Below, in pieces: positions 41,963 through 49,644 of a stretch of 64,000 bases of DNA; position 1 is the stretch's first letter, and every line of letters begins with the position of its first letter. Under the pieces are notes generated by a model. The model was not told where the DNA came from. It searched no databases and saw only the letters and a program-made list of their open reading frames with translations. The stretch comes from Streptomyces pinistramenti (GTDB taxonomy: Bacteria > Actinomycetota > Actinomycetes > Streptomycetales > Streptomycetaceae), in contig NZ_JAJCXB010000010.1 in assembly GCF_020564935.1 (NCBI RefSeq), forward strand, positions 111,642 to 175,641, in the 5' to 3' direction. Both the position numbers and the translations under genes were made by a program.

Positions 41963-42406
41963 TCACCCCTGGCACCATGCCGCGTCGGCCGTCGGTCTCT
42001 CCGGTACGCCGGGGACCGGCTCTTCGCCGGCGGTGCCGTCGGGTCTGCCGGACGCCGGCAAGGGGGCGGCGGTGAGTACGTCGAAGGAGTCGGTGAGTCC
42101 CGTCATCGCGAGGAGTCGCATGACGCTGTCGCCGGTGGTGAGACCGGTGAGCCGGAGCCGTCCTGCCTTCGCGTGCGTCCGCTGGCGGGCCCGGCACAGC
42201 AGCGAGAGTCCGGAGCAGTCGATGAAGGTCACCGCCCGCAGATCCAGTATGAGATCGGGGCGGCGCGTGCCGGTGAAGTCGTCCAGCCGGTCGGACAGTG
42301 TCCATGCGGCGAGAATGTCCAGCTCGCCGCGGAGTTCGACGACGGTGGTGCTGCCCACCGTGTATGTCCGGCCGAGAAAGCCTCGGGTGTTGTGATCCTC
42401 GTCCAT
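41963..42406 (-). CDS. STAS-domain anti-sigma factor antagonist
   Basis: A 147-residue protein. The STAS core has VELRGELDILAAW (about 23-35) and DLRAVTFIDCSGLSLLCRARQR (about 55-76), with Ser near 65 at the site phosphorylated by anti-sigma kinases in SpoIIAA/RsbV relatives. A Pro/Gly-rich tail (about 115-147) follows. In streptomycetes such proteins control SigB-like stress sigma factors by partner switching. The cognate kinase is not encoded nearby. Confidence 0.9.
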   Translation of the reverse strand: MDEDHNTRGFLGRTYTVGSTTVVELRGELDILAAWTLSDRLDDFTGTRRPDLILDLRAVTFIDCSGLSLLCRARQRTHAKAGRLRLTGLTTGDSVMRLLAMTGLTDSFDVLTAAPLPASGRPDGTAGEEPVPGVPERPTADAAWCQG

Positions 42407-42738
42407 CAGGCCCGTCCCTCTTTCGTGCCAGGGCGCGAGATCCCGCCACGCGCAGGCGGCGGAGGCATGCGGAAGATGAGGGAGCGTCGATGAGGGCCGG
42501 GCGGTTCCGGCCGCCGGTGGCGCTCGATGTGGTCGCGGTGCCGGTCGCCGGTTTGTGATCCGGGTCGTCGAGTGTGCCGCGTGTGTACGGTTTTACCGCG
42601 TGTGTCTACGGCTTACCCGTTTGACGAGGTGTCAAGTCCCAGGAGGAAGGACGGCGGAAAGGTTGGCTCAAACTCGTTCCAGCGTCTGTCCGGTCGCGGA
42701 CGCCGGGCCGGACGGACGGGGACGACGTGCCTCGGCGG
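42407..42738. other. Intergenic region with minor repeats
   Basis: 332 bases between two leftward genes. It contains TTGAC-GAGGT-GTCAA at about 42619-42633, a small palindrome, and a nearby imperfect repeat of GTGTGT-A-CGGTTT-type sequence around 42580-42612. I see no gene. The palindrome could be an operator for the STAS gene to its left. Confidence 0.35.
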
Positions 42739-44118
42739 CTACCCGGTGAGTCCGGCGAGCGTGGCCAGGCGTCGGGCCTGGGCGCGGGTGGTGCGGGCGA
42801 TGGCGTCCTCGTCGGCGGTGACGAGGTGGCCGTCCGCCACGACCGGGGCGCCGTTGACCAGCAGCAGGGTCAGCGGGGCCGGGGCGCCGAACACGAGGGC
42901 GGCGACCGGGTCGGCGATGGAGGAGTGGAGCAGGCCGTCGACCTTCCACAGGGCGAGGTCGGCCAGTTTGCCGGTTTCGAGTGAGCCGATCTCTTCCTGG
43001 CGGCCCAGCACCTGCGCGCCGCCCATGGTGCCCATCCGCAGCGTCTGCCGGGCGGTGAGTGCCTTCTCCCGGTGGCTGCCGAGCCGGTTGAGCAGCAGGG
43101 CGTTGCGCAGCTCGGCGCCGAGCTGACCGGATTCGTTGGAGGCTGCGCCGTCCACGCCGAGTCCCACCGGGATGCCGGCGGCGAGCATGTCGGGGACGCG
43201 GGCGAGTCCGGCGGCCACCCGGGCGTTGGAGGACGGGCAGTGTGCGACGCCGGTGCCGGTCTCGGCGAACCGTGTGATGTCGGCGTCGGTCATGTGGATG
43301 CAGTGGGCCATCCATACGTCCGGGCCGAGCCACCCGGTGGACTCCAGCAGTTCGGTCGGCGTCATGGCGTACCGCTGTCGGCAGTGTTCCTCTTCCTGGA
43401 CGGTCTCGCTGCCGTGGGTGTGCAGCCGGACGCCCCTGGTGCGGGCCAGCGTTGCGGCCGAGCGGAGCAGCTCGGACGAGACGGAGAAGGGGGAGCAGGG
43501 GGCGACGCCGATGCGGAGCATGGAGGCGGGGGACGGGTCGTGCCAGCGGTCGATTGCCGCCTCGGTGGCGAGCAGGGCCTCTTCGGTGGTCTCCACCGCG
43601 AAGTCCGGCGGCAGCCCGCCGTCCGATGCGCCCCGGTCCATGGAGCCGCGGGTGGGCGAGAACCGCAGGCCCATCTCCGCTGCGGCGCGGATCTCGGCGC
43701 CCAGCAGGTCGCCGGCGCCCCGGGGGAAGACGTAGTGGTGGTCGGCCGCGGTGGTGACTCCGGACAGCGCCAGGGCGCCCAACGAGCCCTGTGCGGCGGC
43801 GTACACCATCGGTTCGTCGATCCGGGACCAGACCGGGTAGAGGGTGACCAGCCAGTCGAAGAGGTTGCAGTTCTGGGCGAGGCCGCGGGTGATCCACTGG
43901 TAGAAGTGGTGGTGGGTGTTGACGAGCCCCGGGGTCAGCAGGTGGCCGCTGCCGTCGATCCGCCGGACGACGTCCGTCAGGCCGTCGGGCGCCGGTCCCG
44001 GGCCGGCCGATTCGATGCGGTGGCCGGCGATCACGAGGTGGCCCGTGGGGTGTTCGGTGCCGTGTGCGTCCATGGTGACGAGGGCGCAGTTCTCGATGAC
44101 AAGGCGGTTGGCCGGCAC
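42739..44118 (-). CDS. 8-oxoguanine deaminase-like amidohydrolase
   Basis: A 459-residue cytosine-deaminase/ATZ-type amidohydrolase. A GTG start at 44118 follows GAGGAACG. Metal motifs: THHHFYQWITRGL (about 69-81) at the HxH site, LHTHGSE (about 230), MAHCIHM (about 268) and the late DGAASNES (about 325), where Asp and the Ser/Asn pair match 8-oxoguanine deaminases. FDWLVTLYPVW (about 87-97) is a further subfamily signature. Reaction: 8-oxoguanine to urate plus ammonia. The NCS2 permease 38 bases upstream and the oxygenase ahead of it form a purine salvage or catabolism operon. Isocytosine or other purine deamination is possible. Confidence 0.82.
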   Translation of the reverse strand: MPANRLVIENCALVTMDAHGTEHPTGHLVIAGHRIESAGPGPAPDGLTDVVRRIDGSGHLLTPGLVNTHHHFYQWITRGLAQNCNLFDWLVTLYPVWSRIDEPMVYAAAQGSLGALALSGVTTAADHHYVFPRGAGDLLGAEIRAAAEMGLRFSPTRGSMDRGASDGGLPPDFAVETTEEALLATEAAIDRWHDPSPASMLRIGVAPCSPFSVSSELLRSAATLARTRGVRLHTHGSETVQEEEHCRQRYAMTPTELLESTGWLGPDVWMAHCIHMTDADITRFAETGTGVAHCPSSNARVAAGLARVPDMLAAGIPVGLGVDGAASNESGQLGAELRNALLLNRLGSHREKALTARQTLRMGTMGGAQVLGRQEEIGSLETGKLADLALWKVDGLLHSSIADPVAALVFGAPAPLTLLLVNGAPVVADGHLVTADEDAIARTTRAQARRLATLAGLTG

Positions 44119-44155
44119 GGTCGTTCCTCGTTTCGGTTCGTTCGTGGGTGGTGCG

Positions 44156-45556
44156 TCAGCGGGCGGCGCTGTGTCCGGGGCGCTGTGTGGCGGTGTCCGT
44201 CCCGGGGGCGTCGTCTTTTCCTGGTGTCCCTTGGGTGCGTCGTCCGCGCCACGGTGCGTGGTTGAACAACAGGTTCAGGGTGAAGGCGGATACGGCGGTG
44301 CAGGTGATGGCGCTGCCGACGATGATGCGGGCTCCGGCGGGCAGCCGGTCGTAGATGTGCGGGGCGGTCACCGGAACCATTCCGGCGACCAGGGAGACGG
44401 CGACGATCAGCAGGTTGGACGTGCCGTCGAATGCGACGTGGCGCAGGATGCGGATGCCGACGCCGGCCACCATGGCGAACATCACCAGCGCCGCGGCGCC
44501 CACCACCGGGTCGGGCAGCGAGGCGACGAGGGAGCCCAGCCGTGGTATGCAGCCCAGCACGATCAGCAGGGCCCCGGCGACGGCGGTGACCCAGCGGCTG
44601 CGGACGCGGGTCATCTCCACCAGTCCGAGGTTCTCCGCGAAGACGGTGTCGGGAAAGGAGTTCATGGCTCCGGCGAGCACTCCGGAGAGCCCGTCGGCGG
44701 CCAGTCCGCGGCCGAGGTCGCCGGTGGTCAGGGGACGGTCGGTCATCTCGGCCACCGCGAGCATGCTGGCCGTCGACTCGGTGAAGATCACCAGCATCAC
44801 CACGCACATCGAGAGCACCGCCGCCACCGGGAAGTGCGGCGCGCCGAAGTGGAACGGTTCCGGCAGTCCGAGCCAACGAGCCCCGGCGGCCCGTGAGAAG
44901 TCGGCCTGGCCGAGCGGGACGGCGGCCAGGGTGCCGGCCACCATGCCCACCAGTACGGCCACTTGGCCGAGGAAGCCGCGGGAGAGCCGCATCAGCAGGA
45001 CGATCACGGCGAGCACGCCGCCCGCCAGCAGCAGGCGCGCGGGCGCCGCGTAGCCGGGGGCCGACGGGTCGTCACCTGCCACCATCCGGGTGCCCACGCC
45101 GAGCAGTGACAGTCCGATGACGGTGATCACGGTGCCGCCGACCAGCGGCGGGAAGTAGCGCGCGAGACGGGCGAACGGCGCCGCGGCCAGCAGGCCGAAC
45201 ACGCCGCCCGCCAGCATCGCTCCGTAGACCGCGGCCATGCCGTACTGCTGCGCGATGAGGATCATCGGTGAGACGGCGCTGAAGCCCGCGCCGGCCACGA
45301 TCGGCAGCCGCACGCCGAGTACCCGGCCGACGCCCACGCTCTGGATCAGCGTCACCACTCCGGCGACCAGCAGGTCGGCGTCGATGAGCAGGGCCACGGT
45401 GGCGTGCGACAGGCCGGTCGCGGCGCCGAACAGCAGGGGTACCGCGATGGAGCCGGTGTACATCACCAGGACGTGCTGGGCACCCAGGAGGAGGAGCGGG
45501 CCCCAGGGCGGGCGTCGGTCCACGGGGTGGCGTGGGGGTGGGCTGGTGTCTTCCAC
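44156..45556 (-). CDS. NCS2-family purine (xanthine/uracil) permease
   Basis: A 466-residue membrane protein with 12-14 hydrophobic segments. The start at GTG 45556 is set by AGAGG about eight bases upstream and the family N-terminus; a longer open frame upstream is antisense-like overlap with the oxygenase gene. LLLGAQHVLVMYTGSIAVPL (about 19-38) is the classic NCS2 opening, and NSFPDTVFAENLGLVEMTRV (about 300-319) matches the TM10 region that lines the substrate site. Predicted to import purines such as xanthine or 8-oxoguanine by proton symport. Middle gene of the purine operon. Confidence 0.9.
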   Translation of the reverse strand: MEDTSPPPRHPVDRRPPWGPLLLLGAQHVLVMYTGSIAVPLLFGAATGLSHATVALLIDADLLVAGVVTLIQSVGVGRVLGVRLPIVAGAGFSAVSPMILIAQQYGMAAVYGAMLAGGVFGLLAAAPFARLARYFPPLVGGTVITVIGLSLLGVGTRMVAGDDPSAPGYAAPARLLLAGGVLAVIVLLMRLSRGFLGQVAVLVGMVAGTLAAVPLGQADFSRAAGARWLGLPEPFHFGAPHFPVAAVLSMCVVMLVIFTESTASMLAVAEMTDRPLTTGDLGRGLAADGLSGVLAGAMNSFPDTVFAENLGLVEMTRVRSRWVTAVAGALLIVLGCIPRLGSLVASLPDPVVGAAALVMFAMVAGVGIRILRHVAFDGTSNLLIVAVSLVAGMVPVTAPHIYDRLPAGARIIVGSAITCTAVSAFTLNLLFNHAPWRGRRTQGTPGKDDAPGTDTATQRPGHSAAR

Positions 45557-45671
45557 GGGGCGGGACCTCTCCGGGCGGCCCGGCGGGCGACTGCCGCCAG
45601 GTCGTTTCCGGGGCGGGCGAACGGCCGAACGGGGCGGATGGGGGCGGGGCTCGATGCCGGGCGCGGCCGGG

Positions 45672-46745
45672 TCAGCGGTCGCCGGTGTCGGTGGCGGCGA
45701 GCAGCCGTGCGCTCTCCCGTGCGGTGTCGTCGTGCGGCCGCAGCGCGCGGGAGCCCGCCAGCTTGGCCGTGATGTGCTCGCCGATGGTGACCGGAGGGTA
45801 GAGCGGTTCGGCGCCTTCGGGGACGCAGCCGGGCAGCGGGCTGATGACCGCGTCGTGGTTGCCGTCGTGGAAGTAGGCGGCGGACCTGCGGCGCACCAGC
45901 CGCCCGTCGGCGTCGGCAGGCGGCAGCACCCGGTGGAGTGTGGAGCGCCAGCGGTCGTTGGTCCAACGGGCCAGCGCGTCACCGAGGTTGACGAGCAGCG
46001 CGCCTTCGGCGGGCTGCACGTCGTGCCACCGTCCGCCGTCGCCGAGTATCTGGAGTCCTGGCACCCGGTCCGCCCACAGGACGGTGACGATGCCGTAGTC
46101 GGTGTGCGCGCCCATGCCCATCCGGTCCCGGTCGATGCGGGTCTCCCCTGCCGGCAGTGCGTAGTTGTTCATCCGCAGCACGTCGACGGAGTGGTCGGTG
46201 TACGGGCCGAAGAAGTTGTCGTCGAGTCCGAGGGCGTGCGCGAAGATGCCGGTCAGCAGCCGTGCCAGGCCGCCCGCGTGCCGGAACCACGTGTCGACGG
46301 CCGCCCGGAAGCCGGGGACGCGGCGCGGGTCGGGCCAGCGGTTCGCGGGGAAGTGCGTGGCCGGCAGCGTCCCGCCGGTGTGTCCGGTGCCGTCCACGCC
46401 GACGTTGAACGCTTCGAAGAGGTCCTCCGGTGAGGTCACGCCCAGGCTGAGGCTGAGTTTCTCCGCTCTGGGCGGGGTGTAGCCGCGATTGACCTCGGGC
46501 GGGGCGCACAGGGTTTTCTTCTCGTCCAGGGTGAGGGCGAAGAAGGTGTCCATCGCGTCGGCCAGGTCCTGCCCGGCGGCGGCGGGGATGCCGTGGCCGG
46601 TGATCTGGAGGAAGCCGACGGTGGCGGCCGCCGCGTCGACGGCCGATGCGAGCGCGGCGCGCTCCGCTGCGCCGCCCGTGGCCCAGCGCGAGACATCGAT
46701 GACGGGAACCTCGAAGTCGCCGTGAGATGTGGGGAGTTCAGCCAT
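45672..46745 (-). CDS. Isopenicillin N synthase-like 2-oxoglutarate/Fe(II) oxygenase
   Basis: A 357-residue soluble enzyme. The N-terminal DIOX_N region (VPVIDVSRW, about 13-21; ATVGFLQITGHGIP, about 41-54) is followed by the double-stranded beta-helix with iron ligands His214 and Asp216 (HTD) and His271, and an RxS motif near 286-288 for 2-oxoglutarate. It lies directly upstream of the purine permease and 8-oxoguanine deaminase genes in the same direction. I infer a nucleobase-modifying oxygenase (compare xanthine hydroxylase-type reactions), not antibiotic synthesis. The exact substrate is open. Confidence 0.85.
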   Translation of the reverse strand: MAELPTSHGDFEVPVIDVSRWATGGAAERAALASAVDAAAATVGFLQITGHGIPAAAGQDLADAMDTFFALTLDEKKTLCAPPEVNRGYTPPRAEKLSLSLGVTSPEDLFEAFNVGVDGTGHTGGTLPATHFPANRWPDPRRVPGFRAAVDTWFRHAGGLARLLTGIFAHALGLDDNFFGPYTDHSVDVLRMNNYALPAGETRIDRDRMGMGAHTDYGIVTVLWADRVPGLQILGDGGRWHDVQPAEGALLVNLGDALARWTNDRWRSTLHRVLPPADADGRLVRRRSAAYFHDGNHDAVISPLPGCVPEGAEPLYPPVTIGEHITAKLAGSRALRPHDDTARESARLLAATDTGDR

Positions 46746-46924
46746 CGTGGCACTTCCATCCGTGCGGGGCAGGGCGGATTTCCTGACGGTTCATCACACG
46801 GTGGCGGGGTGTCCTGGGCATGTAAATGCCCGGCTGCGGATTCTGGCCGACCACCCAAACCCGCCCCGCTCCACCCCCTCCCCCCTTGGCCGAACCTCCA
46901 ATGGGGTTCCCGCACGGGCAGGAC

Positions 46925-47293
46925 CTACGCCGGGTCGGCCACGTCCGGCAGGTCGCGGGCGCCGAGGCGCAGATGCTCGATGTGGTAGACGGCCTCGTCG
47001 AGGAGCTGGGCGACGTGGGTGTCGTAGAGGCTGTAGACGATGCGGCGCCCCTGGCGGGAGCCGGTGACCAGGCCCAACGCGCGGAGCAGGCGCAGCTGGT
47101 GGGAGACGGCCGACTGCTCCATGCCGATGGCGTCGGCGAGTTCGCCGACCGGGCAGGGGCTCTGCCGGAGCCGGGTCAGGATCATCAGCCGCGAGGGCGT
47201 GGCCAGTGCCTGGAGCGTGGCGGCGATGGTCGCGGCGGCGTCCGCGTCCAGATGTGCCGCCGGTGTGGTGCGGCCGTCGACTCCGTGTCCCAT
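46925..47293 (-). CDS. nmtR: Nickel/cobalt-sensing ArsR-family repressor NmtR
   Basis: A 122-residue repressor that matches NmtR of Mycobacterium in sequence and numbering. The start MGHGV (47293) is chosen because His3 of NmtR is a metal ligand; nine bases upstream another ATG is in frame. The alpha-5 site is Asp91, His93, His104 and His107, exactly the NmtR set (also shared by the zinc sensor CzrA). The two extra C-terminal His of mycobacterial NmtR (109, 116) are replaced by Arg and a non-ligand. The DNA-binding helix reads MEQSAVSHQLRLLRALGLV. It is divergent from a P1B-4 metal ATPase gene with a 12-2-12 operator between, so it very likely represses that gene and is released by Ni/Co (or Zn). 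Confidence 0.93.
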   Translation of the reverse strand: MGHGVDGRTTPAAHLDADAAATIAATLQALATPSRLMILTRLRQSPCPVGELADAIGMEQSAVSHQLRLLRALGLVTGSRQGRRIVYSLYDTHVAQLLDEAVYHIEHLRLGARDLPDVADPA

Positions 47294-47313
47294 GAGACAC
47301 ATCGTATCCGGCG

Positions 47314-47339
47314 TACACTTGAAGACCTCTTCATGTATT
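47314..47339. promoter_or_regulatory. NmtR-type 12-2-12 operator
   Basis: An imperfect 12-2-12 inverted repeat, with exact inner arms TGAAGA and TCTTCA around CC, lies between the divergent nmtR and ATPase genes. This is the geometry of ArsR/SmtB operators. It begins 20 bases before the nmtR start and ends 49 bases before the ATPase start, so it could control both. Confidence 0.75.
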
Positions 47340-47388
47340 CCGTTATGGTGTCGCGCGTTACCGACCCCGCTCCCCCGAGGTGTCCTCC

Positions 47389-49425
47389 ATGACGTCCACG
47401 CTGGTCGACGGCCGTACGGATCGCTCCGGCCGCACACCGCCCGCGCCCCCTGCCCCCGCACGGCGCACCCGCCTCTTCGCGCTCCCCGAGGTCCGCTGGG
47501 CCGCGCTCGCCGCGCTCACATTCCTGCTCGCCCTCCCGCTCGATCTGGCCGGTGCCCCCGCTTGGGCCTGGGGCCCGCTGTACGCGGTGTGCTACGCGGC
47601 CGGAGGCTGGGAGCCGGGCCTCGCGGGACTGACGGCGCTGCGTGAGCGCACGCTCGACGTGGATCTGCTGATGGTGGTCGCGGCGATCGGCGCGGCCGCG
47701 ATCGGGCAGTTCCTGGACGGCGGACTGCTGATCGTGATCTTCGCGGTCTCGGGCGCCCTGGAGGCGCTGGCCACCCGCCGCACCGAGGACTCCGTCCGCG
47801 GGCTGCTCGACCTCGCCCCCGCGACCGCCGTACGGATCACCCGGGAACCCGGGGCCTCGGGCGGCGCGGACCGGGAGGAGCGGATCGAGGCGTCGGCGCT
47901 GCGGGTGGGAGACACCGTGCTGGTGCGCCCCGGGGAGCGGCTGCCCGCCGACGGGACCGTGCTGGACGGGACGAGCGAGGTGGACCAGGCCACGATCACC
48001 GGCGAGCCGCTGCCGGCCGGCAAGTCCGTGGGCGACGAGGTGTTCGCCGGCACCCTGAACGGCACCGGGGCGCTGCGGGTGCGGGTGGGGACCGATCCGT
48101 CGGATTCGGTGATCGCGCGGATCGTGGCGATGGTGGCCGAGGCCAGCGGCACCAAGGCGCCCACCCAGCTGCTGATCGAGAAGGCCGAACAGCGGTATTC
48201 GGCCGGCGTGGTGGTCGCCACGCTCGCCCTCTTCGCCGTCTCGCTGGCCTTCGGGGCGCAGGTCACCGCGACGCTGCTGCGGGCGATGACGTTCATGATC
48301 GTGGCGTCCCCGTGCGCGGTGGTACTGGCGACCATGCCGCCGCTGCTGTCCGCCATCGCGACGGCCGGCCGGCACGGCGTACTCGTCAAGTCGGCCGTGG
48401 CGATGGAGGAGTTGGGGGCGGTGACGCGGGTGGCGATGGACAAGACCGGCACCCTCACCGAAGGGACGCCCCGGGTGGCGGAGATCGTCGCGCTGCCGGG
48501 CACCGACGAGTCGGCGGTGCTCACGCTCGCGGCGGCGGCCGAGCACGCCAGTGAGCACCCGCTCGCGCGCGCCGTGCTGGCCGCCGCCCGGGAACGGTCG
48601 CTGCCGCCGGCCGCGGCGCACGACTTCTCCTCCGCTCCCGGGCGGGGCGTGCGGGCCGTGGTCGAAGGGCGGACCGTGCAGGTCGGAAGCCCGGCGGCGC
48701 TCCTGGACGGCCGGGATGACGGGACGCGGGAAGCGTCCGCGGCCGCCCAGGACCTGCGGGCCGTGGCCGTGGCGCGGGAGGCCGTGGCGGATGCCGAAGC
48801 CGCGGGCCGTACGGCCGTGGTGGTGCTGGTGGACGGCGAGCCGGCCGGGGTGCTGGCGCTCGCCGACCGGCTGCGGCCCGGCGCACCGGCTGCGGTGGCC
48901 CGGCTTGCCGCCCTGACCGGCACCGGAGTCACCCTGCTGACCGGCGACAACACCCGCGCCGCCGCCCGTACGGCACAGGACGCCGGCATCGCGGACGTAC
49001 GGGCCGGGCTGCTGCCCCAGGACAAGGTCACGTCGGTCGCCGGCTGGCAGGCGGACGGCGCGAAGGTGCTGGTGGTGGGCGACGGCGTGAACGACGCGCC
49101 GGCGCTGGCCGCGGCGCACAGCGGTGTGGCGATGGGGCGGGCCGGTTCGGACCTGGCGCTGGAGACGGCCGACGCGGTCGTGGTGCGCGACGAGCTGGGC
49201 GCGCTGCCCGCGGTGGTGGCGCTGTCCCGGCGGGCCCGGAGGCTGGTGGTGCAGAACCTGTGCATCGCTTCGGTGTGCATCACGGCACTGGTGGTCTGGG
49301 ACCTGGCCGGCCATCTGCCGCTCCCCTTGGGCGTGTTGGGGCACGAGGGGTCGACAGTGCTGGTGGGCCTGAACGGGCTGCGCCTCCTGCGGACCGCGGC
49401 GTGGCGGCGGGCCTCGGACGGCTGA
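47389..49425 (+). CDS. ctpJ: P1B-4 type heavy-metal-exporting ATPase (CtpJ-like)
   Basis: A 678-residue P-type ATPase. CGAGG lies eight bases before the ATG at 47389; a GTG nine bases earlier is possible. Motifs in order: TGEP (about 200), the membrane metal site SPC (VASPCAVVL, about 301) in place of CPC, the phosphorylation site DKTGT (about 345), the nucleotide site SEHPLA, GDGVNDAP (about 565) and HEGST (about 650). SPC plus HEG(G/S)(T/S) defines the P1B-4 class, which exports Co(II) and in some cases Fe(II) or Zn(II). No N-terminal metal-binding domain is present, as usual for the class. The adjacent NmtR mirrors the mycobacterial NmtR-CtpJ pair. Confidence 0.93.
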   Translation: MTSTLVDGRTDRSGRTPPAPPAPARRTRLFALPEVRWAALAALTFLLALPLDLAGAPAWAWGPLYAVCYAAGGWEPGLAGLTALRERTLDVDLLMVVAAIGAAAIGQFLDGGLLIVIFAVSGALEALATRRTEDSVRGLLDLAPATAVRITREPGASGGADREERIEASALRVGDTVLVRPGERLPADGTVLDGTSEVDQATITGEPLPAGKSVGDEVFAGTLNGTGALRVRVGTDPSDSVIARIVAMVAEASGTKAPTQLLIEKAEQRYSAGVVVATLALFAVSLAFGAQVTATLLRAMTFMIVASPCAVVLATMPPLLSAIATAGRHGVLVKSAVAMEELGAVTRVAMDKTGTLTEGTPRVAEIVALPGTDESAVLTLAAAAEHASEHPLARAVLAAARERSLPPAAAHDFSSAPGRGVRAVVEGRTVQVGSPAALLDGRDDGTREASAAAQDLRAVAVAREAVADAEAAGRTAVVVLVDGEPAGVLALADRLRPGAPAAVARLAALTGTGVTLLTGDNTRAAARTAQDAGIADVRAGLLPQDKVTSVAGWQADGAKVLVVGDGVNDAPALAAAHSGVAMGRAGSDLALETADAVVVRDELGALPAVVALSRRARRLVVQNLCIASVCITALVVWDLAGHLPLPLGVLGHEGSTVLVGLNGLRLLRTAAWRRASDG

Positions 49426-49552
49426 CGGGGCGGGCGGTGGATGCGGGCGGGACCGGGGCTCGCGGTCCATCGCCCCGCCCCGTCCGGGCGCCCCCGTAAG
49501 GGGCGTCTCCGCCCTCCGCGTACGCCTCCAGGGGTGATCTGCGAGGAATCCC

Positions 49553-49583
49553 TTGACCTCAACATTAGTTGAGGTCCTAGGTT
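49553..49583 (+). promoter_or_regulatory. MerR/SoxR-architecture promoter of the ABC exporter
   Basis: TTGACC (49553-49558) and TAGGTT (49578-49583) are separated by 19 bases, the over-long spacer typical of MerR-family promoters. The spacer is occupied by a perfect 9-4-9 inverted repeat, GACCTCAAC-ATTA-GTTGAGGTC (49555-49576), whose CCTCAA/TTGAGG arms match the SoxR box. It lies about 60 bases before the ABC exporter gene. No MerR-family gene is adjacent, so the activator is encoded elsewhere. Confidence 0.8.
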
Positions 49584-49644
49584 CCTGTTCAGACGCCGGT
49601 TCGCCACGGCGATCCCGTGCCGAACGAGACGCTTGGAGAACGCG

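Noticed and set aside
45557..45982. N-terminal extension of the NCS2 permease
   Set aside because: The extra codons overlap the oxygenase gene and encode low-complexity residues. The GTG at 45556 has a ribosome site and aligns with the family start.
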